From NCBI GenBank assembly GCA_900549825.1, contig URQB01000031.1, positions 1-13,171 of the forward strand: a stretch of 13,171 nucleotides of DNA. Direction: 5' to 3'. Below are positions 7,249 to 13,171 of the stretch, in pieces (positions within the stretch are counted from its first letter, which is position 1; the number at the start of each line of letters is the position of its first letter). This DNA comes from an uncultured Oscillospiraceae bacterium. GTDB lineage: Bacteria; Bacillota; Clostridia; Oscillospirales; Acutalibacteraceae. The position numbers were made by a program, and so were the translations under genes. Below the pieces are notes generated by a model. The model did not search any database. It saw only the letters and a list, made by a program, of their open reading frames with translations, and was not told where the DNA came from.

Positions 7249-8676
7249 ATGTCAAAGCACGTACCGTACCGTATCTATCTGCCGGAAGAGAGGATCCCGC
7301 GGCAGTGGTATAACCTGCGGGCCGATATGAAGGAGCAGCCCGCTCCGTTTTTGAATCCGGGGACTATGCAGCCCCTGAAGCTCGAAGAGCTGTATTCGAT
7401 CTTCTGCGAGGAGCTCGCGCAGCAGGAGTTTGACTCCGAAACCCGGTATATCGATATCCCCGATGAGATCGTGGAATATTACAGGACCTTCCGCCCTTCC
7501 CCGCTGATCCGCGCCTATAATCTGGAAAAAGAGCTGGGCACGCCCGCGAAGATCTATTGTAAATTCGAGGGCAACAACACCTCCGGCAGCCATAAGCTCA
7601 ATTCCGCCATCGCGCAGGCCTATTACGCCAAGAAGCAGGGCCTGACGGGCCTGACCACAGAGACGGGGGCGGGCCAGTGGGGCACGGCGCTCTCCATGGC
7701 GTGCGCGTATTTTCACATTCCGCTGACCGTCTATATGGTCAAAACGAGCTACAACCAGAAACCCTACCGCAAATCGATCATTGAAACCTTCGGCGCCGAT
7801 ATCATCCCCAGCCCGAGCGATACGACGAAGGTTGGGCGCGAGATTCTGGAGAAGTTCCCCGGCACAGGCGGCTCGCTCGGCTGCGCGATCTCAGAGGCGG
7901 TGGAGAAGGCCGTGACCACACCCGGCACGCGCTATGTGCTCGGCTCGGTGCTCAATCAGGTGCTGCTGCACCAGTCCGTGATCGGGCTGGAGGCGAAGGA
8001 GGCCATGGAAATGTACGATGAGTACCCCGATATCGTCATTGGCTGCGCGGGCGGTGGCTCGAATCTTGGCGGCCTGATCGCACCATTTATGCAGGACCGC
8101 CTGACGGGCAGAGCAAAGCCCTATTTCATTGCCGTGGAGCCCGCTTCCTGCCCGTCGATGACGCGCGGCAGGTACGCATACGATTTCTGCGATACCGGCA
8201 AGGTCACGCCGCTTGCAAAGATGTACACGCTCGGCTGTGAATTCCAGCCCTCTCCCAACCATGCGGGCGGCCTGCGCTATCACGGCATGTCGCCGATCCT
8301 TTCCAAGCTCTATCACGACGGATACCTGGATGAGGCGCGCGCTGTGGAGCAGACGAAGGTTTTCTCTTCCGCTGTCCAGTTTGCCCGCTGCGAGGGCATC
8401 CTGCCCGCGCCGGAATCCTCCCATGCGATCCATGCGGCGATCGAGGAGGCGCTTAAATGTAAGGAGTCCGGCGAGGCGAAGACGATCCTCTTCGGCCTGA
8501 CAGGCACCGGCTATTTCGATATGACCGCGTACGCTTCCTATTTCGACCAGACGATGAGCGATTCCATTCCGACCGATGAACAGCTTGAAAAAAGCTTCCA
8601 GGGCCTGCCGCAGGTGCCGGAAGGGGAATCGGAGGAATCATCGGTTTTGAAAGGTGCGATGCAGGTGGCAAACTGA
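7249..8676 (+). CDS. trpB: Tryptophan synthase beta chain, TrpB2 type
   Basis: 475-aa PLP-dependent enzyme that condenses indole with L-serine to give L-tryptophan in the cytosol. The PLP lysine is Lys116 in SGSHKLNSA, the catalytic Glu138 is in TETGAGQWG, and the phosphate-binding loop GCAGGGSNLGG is at 265-275. GAGQWG (rather than GAGQHG), the longer N-terminal region and HAGGLRYHG mark the TrpB2 branch (TIGR01415-like) rather than classic TrpB1. TrpB2 enzymes lack the normal TrpA docking surface and often act alone on free indole. No trpA or other trp gene is adjacent, so this looks like an orphan indole-salvage enzyme. The ATG at 7249 follows a GAAAGGGG site. Expression is set by the Trp T-box upstream. 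The strongly GC-biased third positions match the regulator operon and differ from the ABC cassette. Confidence 0.96.
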   Translation: MSKHVPYRIYLPEERIPRQWYNLRADMKEQPAPFLNPGTMQPLKLEELYSIFCEELAQQEFDSETRYIDIPDEIVEYYRTFRPSPLIRAYNLEKELGTPAKIYCKFEGNNTSGSHKLNSAIAQAYYAKKQGLTGLTTETGAGQWGTALSMACAYFHIPLTVYMVKTSYNQKPYRKSIIETFGADIIPSPSDTTKVGREILEKFPGTGGSLGCAISEAVEKAVTTPGTRYVLGSVLNQVLLHQSVIGLEAKEAMEMYDEYPDIVIGCAGGGSNLGGLIAPFMQDRLTGRAKPYFIAVEPASCPSMTRGRYAYDFCDTGKVTPLAKMYTLGCEFQPSPNHAGGLRYHGMSPILSKLYHDGYLDEARAVEQTKVFSSAVQFARCEGILPAPESSHAIHAAIEEALKCKESGEAKTILFGLTGTGYFDMTAYASYFDQTMSDSIPTDEQLEKSFQGLPQVPEGESEESSVLKGAMQVAN

Positions 8677-8758
8677 ATGGGTTCTCATTGCGCCTTTGTT
8701 CCTATTTTCATATTCATGCGTCGTGCCGTTGCCCCATTCATAGCAATAGAAAAGGAAC

Positions 8759-8798
8759 ATCCTGCATCCGTGCTTCTGTTCCGGATGCAGGATTTTTT
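8759..8798 (+). terminator. Strong intrinsic terminator after trpB
   Basis: ATCCTGCATCCG (8759-8770) pairs perfectly with CGGATGCAGGAT (8782-8793) around an 11-base loop and runs into TTTTTT. It ends the trpB transcript 82 bases after the stop. Confidence 0.92.
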
Positions 8799-8813
8799 GC
8801 GGATGTAGGATTG

Positions 8814-9254
8814 CCAGACATATTGGACAGTGAGGAAGAGAAGCAGAGGACGGGTTCTTCCTTGGGAGAAAGCCAGCGAAGAGATCTAGGGCATTGTTGG
8901 AGCGGCGGTTGTGGACGGCAAGCTGTTTTTGGAAATCGACGAAAGAAAAGCCGTTATCGGTCTGGACGCTTCCACCCGGATTCTTCACCCAGATCAGGGT
9001 TGCGTCGCTGTATGTTCCGGATGGGCTTCCGTTCCGCCTCGGTGTGCTGGTTCGGATGGCTGTGAGGCAGCCGGGGCTGGCAGTCCAGAGACTCCACATT
9101 CCCATCTCAGCGTTTGCGCCAGAAATAGATATACGACCGGCTTTTGTGGTATTTCCCGATGGCACGATTCACGCCATATTTCTCTGTGTGCTTCATGAGG
9201 GATTGCCGGTGTGCCATGTCCTGTAATATACTCTTATTCAGGAAAAAGGTGGCC
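8814..9254 (-). pseudogene. Degraded, internally deleted insertion-sequence transposase
   Basis: Minus-strand remnant of an integrase-core (DDE) transposase of a type common in Clostridia. The N-terminal part reads SILQDMAHRQSLMKHTEKYG and then KYHKSRSYIYFWRKR. An in-frame TGA stands where the family usually has Tyr (KRYDG), and then DGNVESLDCQPRLPHSHPNQ and a RNIQRRNPDLG helix follow. The reading then shifts and jumps to VQTDNGF and DFQKQLAVHNRRSNN, the last part of the catalytic core, with further frameshifts around RWLSPKE and a VQYV-like tail. Most of the catalytic domain is missing. At least one nonsense codon, several frameshifts and a large internal deletion make it non-functional. Family assignment is from remembered motifs; terminal repeats were not found. 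Confidence 0.75.
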
Positions 9255-9385
9255 TCCTCTCTCGGTTTGTTCAGTGTCGTAACTCAACTTTACCCCATGA
9301 GGTCTCATCCTTCTGCCTTTTTATTTTTATACGTAATATCTATTGTAATCCTACCAGGTTTACAGCAGATTTGAAAGAATGCTTG

Positions 9386-9414
9386 TTGACAATTCAAATG
9401 CTTTTTGATAAAAT
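9386..9414 (+). promoter_or_regulatory. Promoter of the tRNA-Ser gene
   Basis: TTGACA (9386-9391), 17 bases, TAAAAT (9409-9414). It lies 46 bases upstream of the tRNA, giving a short 5' leader to be trimmed. Confidence 0.8.
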
Positions 9415-9460
9415 CAAAAACTGTCACATGGATAACGTTCCCCGATTTCCGGGGATACAT

Positions 9461-9552
9461 GGAGACGTATCGAAGTGGTCATAACGAGAACGACTCGAAA
9501 TCGTTTTGGCGTGATGAGCGCCACGTGGGTTCGAATCCCACCGTCTCCGCCA
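9461..9552 (+). tRNA. tRNA-Ser (anticodon CGA)
   Basis: Class II tRNA with encoded CCA. The acceptor stem is GGAGACG (9461-9467) with CGTCTCC (9542-9548), the discriminator is G9549, and CCA is at 9550-9552. The anticodon stem AACGA/TCGTT encloses the loop CTCGAAA, with anticodon CGA at 9496-9498, reading UCG. A long variable arm (TGGCGTGATGAGCGCCA) and the T-loop GGTTCGAATCC confirm a serine tRNA. It has its own promoter and terminator. tRNA genes often serve as integration sites, but no duplicated 3' end was seen in the window. Confidence 0.97.
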
Positions 9553-9596
9553 AAAATCGACTGGCCTCGACAGAGGCTTGTCGATTTTTATTTTTT
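9553..9596 (+). terminator. Terminator of the tRNA-Ser gene
   Basis: AAAATCGAC directly after the CCA pairs with GTCGATTTT, with an inner GCCTC/GAGGC stem, and is followed by TATTTTTT. The hairpin starts with the first base after the mature tRNA end. Confidence 0.88.
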
Positions 9597-9945
9597 CACG
9601 CTTCACTAAAAACCAACTGTCAATTCTCGGAAGTAATGTAACAGATAAGAGTTGTATTATTGCAATAATGGAAATGACACATTGTTTTTTCTGCAACCCC
9701 TGCGTATGTGAAGCTCGACAAATATGAGCATAAAGACTAACGACAGCTGCCAATCCTCAAGAGATTTTCGGAGAGAGTTCAAATCCATACACCGAAATGC
9801 CGAAAATATCTTTTTATAGTCCTTTTCAAGCCTGCGATCGACAATTCTTCACGAGTTGCCGACCGCTTTTTTCTGCTGTTTAGCCACAGGCGGCATCTTT
9901 TCAGAATCACATATTTTACATGCAGTACATAAACTGGAAAAGAAC
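9597..9945. other. Intergenic stretch with one palindrome and minus-strand gene debris
   Basis: No intact gene. A perfect 14-base palindrome, ATTATTGCAATAAT, lies at 9656-9669. On the minus strand 9757-9810 reads DIFGISVYGFELSPKIS followed by a stop, and further upstream in another frame KMPPVAKQQKKAVGNS. This may be the decayed end of a gene, since part of it (9773-9815) recurs at 10608-10650. Confidence 0.35.
9773..9815 (-). repeat. 43-nt degenerate direct repeat, copy 1
   Basis: Read on the minus strand it begins AAAAAGATATTTT, then TTTCGG, GATTT and CTC elements. It matches the copy at 10608-10650 without gaps at about 33 of 43 positions by hand alignment, including the first 13 in a row. 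The two copies have the same orientation and enclose the DUF305 gene. Confidence 0.5.
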
Positions 9946-9959
9946 AGGAGGAATGATGA

Positions 9960-10529
9960 ATGGGTTGCAGTCAACAGCTTAGCGACGTTACCAAAAATTA
10001 TTTATGCCGTTTCTATAAAATACTCAATGAAATGATCGAAGGGATAACCAACGCAGAACTCACAGACAGCTTATCCCATAATTTTATCGTGCAGATGATC
10101 CCACATCACCGGGCGGCTATCGAAATGTCGGAAAATCTTCTGCAGTATACTACCTTTGTCCCTCTACAGCGTATCGCGCAAAACATCGTAAATGAACAAA
10201 CCAAAAGTATTGAGGACATGCAAAGCGTCTTGTCGCATTGTGCACAGCTTTCAAATTCGGAGCAAGATCTGTGCCTATACGACAGGCGGTTCTGCCAGAT
10301 TACACAAACGATGTTTTCACAAATGCGCAATGCTTGCTACGATAACGATATAAACGCGAATTTTATGAGAGAAATGATCCCACACCATCAAGGCGCTATT
10401 CAGATGTCAAAGAATGTGCTGCAGTATCCCATCTGCCCGGAACTTGACCCTATTCTGCAAGCTATCATTACGTCGCAAGAAAAAGGGGTACGGGAGATGC
10501 GGCGTTTGCTTCGATGCCTCGCCTGCTAG
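9960..10529 (+). CDS. Tandem DUF305 (ferritin-like) protein
   Basis: 189-aa soluble helical protein made of two DUF305-type repeats. The first has QMIPHHRAAIEMSENLLQY (45-63) and the second EMIPHHQGAIQMSKNVLQY (138-156). Each is followed by a helix of the E(Q/K)..I.(D/E)M type (NEQTKSIEDM and SQEKGVREM). DUF305 proteins adopt a four-helix ferritin-like fold, and the paired histidines suggest metal binding; many occur near metal-resistance genes. No signal peptide or membrane segment is seen, so it should be cytosolic, unlike many exported DUF305 members. The ATG at 9960 lies 8 bases after AGGAGG; two earlier ATGs at 9953 and 9956 are in another frame. It contains several cysteines (3, 16, 94, 105, 112, 126, 159, 186, 189). 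The biochemical role is unknown. Confidence 0.85.
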   Translation: MGCSQQLSDVTKNYLCRFYKILNEMIEGITNAELTDSLSHNFIVQMIPHHRAAIEMSENLLQYTTFVPLQRIAQNIVNEQTKSIEDMQSVLSHCAQLSNSEQDLCLYDRRFCQITQTMFSQMRNACYDNDINANFMREMIPHHQGAIQMSKNVLQYPICPELDPILQAIITSQEKGVREMRRLLRCLAC

Positions 10530-10702
10530 AAAATCAATGGATTGCCGCGTATCATCAATTGTGTACACCTCGGGGTTCTTCGCCGCTGCCAACTTTTTGC
10601 GTGTTACGAGGGTTTAAATCTCTCCGCCGAAAACGCTAAAATATCTTTTTCATGTGCCTCTGACATATCAGGGAACAAACTTTGATAGAAAAACAGCCTT
10701 CC
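10527..10702 (-). pseudogene. C-terminal remnant of an unrecognised minus-strand gene
   Basis: Reading leftwards from 10690, one frame gives YQSLFPDMSEAHEKDILAF, then SAERFKPS and a TAA at 10604-10606. A second frame, starting just before that stop, gives VTRKKLAAAKNPEVYTIDD and then TRQSIDFLAGEAS before running under the DUF305 gene. Both stretches look like real protein, and a one-base shift would join them. The upstream end stops at the inverted repeat starting about 10703. I do not recognise the family. This is probably debris of a mobile-element gene. Confidence 0.4.
10608..10650 (-). repeat. 43-nt degenerate direct repeat, copy 2
   Basis: Second copy of the repeat at 9773-9815, on the same strand, sharing AAAAAGATATTTT exactly and most of the following 30 bases. 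In this copy the segment lies inside the DILAFSAERFKPS coding remnant. In the other it encodes DIFGISVYGFELSP in the equivalent frame, so both may derive from one gene family. Confidence 0.5.
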
Positions 10703-10721
10703 TTTTTGGAGGGCTGTTTTT
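10689..10721. terminator. Bidirectional-type terminator hairpin
   Basis: AAAAACAGCCTTCC (10689-10702) pairs with GGAGGGCTGTTTTT (10708-10721) with one wobble pair and a 5-T loop. A- and T-runs flank the stem, so it can stop transcription on both strands. It would serve the DUF305 gene from the left. Its right half is shared with the inverted repeat. Confidence 0.8.
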
Positions 10722-10926
10722 CTGCATATGCCTGGAAATGCTGTAATATTAGGCTTTCCGGGCGTTTCTTGTTTTTGAGGACTTGACCTATGAAGGGCAG
10801 AAAGCTATGTATTTTCGCTGTGCCTTTGCCAGAGGGCATTCTATACTGAAAATTGGAACACCCTTTTCAGTCGGGAGAGGGTACGAAAAGAAAGCGCTAA
10901 AAAGTATGGGGCAATTTAGCGGAAAC
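10703..10926 (+). repeat. Long diverged inverted repeat, left copy
   Basis: Aligned against the reverse complement of 11749-11973 it keeps one register over its whole length: paired coordinates sum to 22675 or 22676 throughout. Shared blocks include TTTGGAGGGCTGTTTTTCT (10705-10723), TGAGGAC (10776-10782), GCAGAAAGC (10797-10805), ACACCCTTTTCA (10858-10869) and CAATTTAGCGGAA (10912-10924). Inside it a TTG-initiated frame reads TYEGQKAMYFRCAFARG; the other copy reads MARGVQKAAYFHRAIAG. So the repeat may carry a small or fossil coding stretch. Confidence 0.8.
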
Positions 10927-11038
10927 CCTGCAGCCTGTGACGGCAGGTTTCTTGCCCTTTCTGTGTTGCTGGCAGATAATCTGAATGCAAGCTTGCAAGT
11001 AGTATATCACAATCACAGCAACGGAAAGGAAAATTATC

Positions 11039-11710
11039 ATGCAAAAGAAATCAAAAAAGTATTTCACCATAATGGGAGCCCTGTTTCTGCTTTTTGCGCT
11101 GTTTACTCTTATGGTTAAGGTCGTCGATGTAAAGCCGATTGGGCCGGAGCAATCCACGGTAGGATTTGCCGCCATTCACAAATTTATGTTTGAGCTTTTC
11201 GGTGTGAACCTGCTATGGTATAACATGACTGACTGGCTGGGCCTTGTTGCCATAGCAATCGCTTTATGGTTTGCGGTTTTGGGTCTATGTCAACTCGTAA
11301 AGCGTAAAAGCATCCGAAAGGTGGATTTCAGGATTTTGCTGCTTGGCGCATTTTACATGATCGTCATTGCCCTTTATCTGTTCTCTGAATTTGTCGTGAT
11401 CCATTACAGGCCCGTTATGCTTTCTTAAAGTTTAGAGACAACTTATCCATCCTCTCATGCTATGATTGTAATTTGTATCATGGTGACGGCAATGTTACAG
11501 TTGCACCATTATCTGCATGAAAAGAAGCGGTGGCTTTTGGCAACAGATTTAGCTTCTATTTTGATTATCATGATCACGGTCATCGGGCGGCTCATATCGG
11601 GCGTGCATTGGTTTACAGACATGATAGCCGGAGCATTGCTTTCATCTGCTTTGATCGCTCTATATTACGCTACCCTGAAATATGCAGAGGAAAAGCAAAA
11701 TAATCTTTAA
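11039..11710 (+). pseudogene. PAP2-family phosphatase interrupted by one in-frame TAA
   Basis: A 223-codon integral membrane phosphatase of the PAP2 (phosphatidic acid phosphatase type 2) superfamily, whose members dephosphorylate lipid phosphates or undecaprenyl pyrophosphate at the membrane. TM helices lie at about 8-28, 65-87, 98-121, 142-160, 167-182 and 195-212. The catalytic motifs are present: YRP (123-125), PSSH (137-140) and GRLISGVHWFTD (183-194) with Arg184, His190 and Asp194. Codon 130 is TAA (11426-11428), between MLS and SLETTYPSSH, with the frame unchanged on either side. One base change (for example GAA to TAA) explains it. As read, the product is a 129-aa stump lacking the catalytic His residues, so the gene is probably dead unless the stop is read through. 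An AAAGGA site precedes the ATG. Confidence 0.85.
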
Positions 11711-11733
11711 GGCTTTTTCAAGCTCAGGCAATG

Positions 11734-11757
11734 AGCGGAGGCCGTAAGGCTTCCGCT
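11734..11757 (+). terminator. Hairpin after the PAP2 gene, possible weak terminator
   Basis: AGCGGAGGCC and GGCTTCCGCT form a 10-bp stem with one wobble and a GTAA loop, 23 bases past the PAP2 stop. No T-run follows (TAAATTGTTCC), so terminator activity is doubtful. Its right arm forms the inner edge of the right inverted repeat. Confidence 0.4.
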
Positions 11758-11973
11758 AAATTGTTCCTACACATTTTAGCACACCTTATTTTGTTCTCAC
11801 TTGTATGAAAAGGGTGTCTCATTTCAAAGCACATAAACGCTATCCGGCAATAGCCCGATGAAAATATGCGGCTTTCTGCACGCCGCGCGCCATGTCCTCA
11901 ATAATAAGAAAAGCCGGGAATGCCGTAGTTTCAGGCTTTTCCGGACACAGATAGAAAAACAGCCCTCCAAATA
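11749..11973 (-). repeat. Long diverged inverted repeat, right copy
   Basis: Inverted partner of 10703-10926, matching in an ungapped or nearly ungapped register. Exact blocks are at 11751-11763, 11806-11817, 11871-11879, 11894-11900 and 11953-11971. Together the copies enclose about 820 bases that contain the PAP2 gene. The rest of the gap between PAP2 and the recombinase (11974-12023) holds only a GGCATAGCC/GGCTATACC hairpin (one mismatch) overlapping the recombinase stop, without a T-run. Confidence 0.8.
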
Positions 11974-12023
11974 GGGCGGTGAATTAAGAAAACATTGAAG
12001 CAAGGGACGGTATAGCCAAACGG

Positions 12024-13171
12024 CTATGCCGTTCTTTGCTGTTGTTTTGCTGTATTTTGGGCGTTTTCTTTCGCCCGGTCAAAATCAAATGCACCGATGA
12101 AGTTATAAACAATCGTGATTTCCCTTGTCTTGGATTTCTTGTCGGTATGGGAAACCTCAATGCGGTCTATAAACTCCCGCAAAATGGAAGCGTCAAGTTC
12201 CTGCATATCGGTGTACTTCTTTACGACGCTGATAAACGCTTTAACATTCGTCTTTTGCTTTTCCTGCTGCTTGATTTCTTCCCGCAACACTTCGGCCATT
12301 GATTTTAAGTTTTCCTGCTCCAACTCATAATCGCGGGACATTTTGATAAACCGTTCATCTGATAATTTCCCGGTTACATTGTCCTCATATAAGTGCTTAA
12401 ACAGGTTATCCAATTCGGCAATCCGGCTTTCAGCTTTGGAAAGAGTATCGCGCTTGCGGGAAAACTCCGCGTCGCGCTCCCTCAAACGGCTGTCCGCTGC
12501 TTCCTTTACAAACTCGGCTTCGTACTGTGTTACAAACTCGATTGCTTCCCGCAAGTTCCGCAAAACGATTTCATGCAGAACAACATTTTTGATGGAATGG
12601 GTCGTACACAAATCCTTGCCTTTCCGATAGGTCGAACAGATAAAATACTTCTGTTCCTCGGTAAAGTTGGTTGCGCGGCATTGATACATCTTGCCGCCGC
12701 ACTCCGCACAATAGAGAAGCCCGGAGAAAATCCCCATATCGCCCATTTTGGTAGGGCGGCGGCGGGATCGGCGTATGTTCTGCACAATGAGGAAAACGCT
12801 TTCTTCCACAATCGGCGGCTGCGTATTCTCAAAAATCACCCATTCGGACGGGTCATTCCACAACTTCTTTTTGCTCTTGTAGGATTGCTTGCGGGTTTTG
12901 AAGTTCACCGTATGCCCTAAATACTCGATTTTTTCAAGCATACGGGAAACCGTTTCATTCGTCCATTTGTACGGATTTGCCCCCGGCTTCGGCTTGTTGC
13001 CGACTTTCATACCCTTTGACAGCCAATAGAAAGTAGGATTGAGGATTTCGTTTTTCTCCAACCATTTTGCAATCTGCGTCGGCCCCATGCCGGAAACGCA
13101 CAATGCGAAAATCTGCTGCACAACGGCTGCGGCTTCCTCGTCGATAATCCATTTCTTTTTGTTGTCCGGGT
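12024..13171 (-). CDS. Large serine recombinase, N-terminus beyond the window
   Basis: The visible part is 381 residues, open to the right edge, so the catalytic resolvase domain with the active serine is not seen. In order: the end of a recombinase domain (GPTQIAKWLEKN, then WTNETVSRMLEKIEYLGH), a zinc-ribbon with CAEC (154-157 of the fragment), Cys178 and Cys188, then a long charged coiled-coil (about 215-300) and a C-terminal stretch with LREFIDRIEVSH. This is the architecture of Tn4451 TnpX, Tn5397 TndX and Tn1549-type integrases, which excise and insert mobile elements by serine chemistry at short, often GA-centred sites. The protein presumably mobilises the element extending to the right. 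It ends 50 bases from the inverted repeat, so an element boundary may lie in 11711-12023. Confidence 0.92.
   Translation of the reverse strand, partial: PDNKKKWIIDEEAAAVVQQIFALCVSGMGPTQIAKWLEKNEILNPTFYWLSKGMKVGNKPKPGANPYKWTNETVSRMLEKIEYLGHTVNFKTRKQSYKSKKKLWNDPSEWVIFENTQPPIVEESVFLIVQNIRRSRRRPTKMGDMGIFSGLLYCAECGGKMYQCRATNFTEEQKYFICSTYRKGKDLCTTHSIKNVVLHEIVLRNLREAIEFVTQYEAEFVKEAADSRLRERDAEFSRKRDTLSKAESRIAELDNLFKHLYEDNVTGKLSDERFIKMSRDYELEQENLKSMAEVLREEIKQQEKQKTNVKAFISVVKKYTDMQELDASILREFIDRIEVSHTDKKSKTREITIVYNFIGAFDFDRAKENAQNTAKQQQRTA

Noticed and set aside
9656..9669. 14-base perfect palindrome ATTATTGCAATAAT
   Set aside because: No promoter elements or gene start lie close enough to argue for an operator, and AT-rich palindromes of this length can arise by chance.
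9424..9753. 109-aa minus-strand open frame with RRRWDSNPRGAHHAKTIS
   Set aside because: This is the familiar artefact of translating the antisense of a tRNA-Ser gene; the tRNA explains the sequence fully.
10783..11118. 111-aa plus-strand open frame
   Set aside because: Its first part is within the inverted repeat and its end overlaps the PAP2 gene in another frame. Not supported as one protein; only the short repeat-encoded stretch is noted.
11462..11710. Independent 82-aa gene starting at the internal ATG
   Set aside because: It is in the same frame as the upstream half, lacks a ribosome binding site, and contains only the second half of the PAP2 motifs, so it is the tail of the broken gene.
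1..13171. CRISPR array or rRNA genes
   Set aside because: No regularly spaced identical repeats and no rRNA-like sequence were seen anywhere in the window.

Overview
The window looks like a low-to-mid GC Firmicute of the class Clostridia (Oscillospirales-like). The grounds are a tryptophan T-box leader, consensus sigma-A promoters with 17-bp spacers, strong AGGAGG-type ribosome binding sites, a Tn4451/Tn1549-style large serine recombinase, and alternating GC-rich housekeeping and AT-rich accessory segments. Species-level assignment is not possible from the sequence alone.

Left part (257-3135, minus strand, GC-rich): a response regulator, sensor histidine kinase and RNA 2',3'-cyclic phosphodiesterase (ThpR) form one leftward operon. 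It has its own promoter at 3107-3135, a 4-base ATGA overlap between regulator and kinase, and a 10-base gap before thpR. A 12-bp perfect hairpin lies downstream at 172-207.

Middle left (3272-6793, minus strand, visibly more AT-rich): a self-contained cassette holds a Sec-secreted 135-aa protein, two MacB/FtsX-type permeases of half-transporter size, and one ABC ATPase. A perfect-consensus promoter drives it, and a 12-bp perfect palindrome abuts that promoter's -35 box. The ATPase resembles the lactococcin-972-type export group, and the secreted protein is a candidate bacteriocin-like or other exported effector. This is the most interesting unit here. The two-component pair directly downstream is a possible regulator.

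Centre (6878-8799, plus strand): a divergent consensus promoter feeds a T-box riboswitch with a UGG (Trp) specifier and an attenuator. It controls a standalone TrpB2-type tryptophan synthase beta subunit, which is followed by a strong terminator.

Right part (8800-13171): an accessory, decayed zone. It holds an internally deleted transposase remnant, an intact tRNA-Ser(CGA) with its own promoter and terminator, a double-domain DUF305 protein, minus-strand gene debris with a 43-nt direct repeat on both sides of DUF305, and a PAP2 phosphatase gene broken by one in-frame TAA. Two roughly 220-bp diverged inverted repeats bracket the PAP2 gene. The C-terminal two thirds or so of a large serine recombinase runs off the right edge. 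The pattern suggests the end of an integrative element and its scars next to the chromosomal tRNA/trpB segment.
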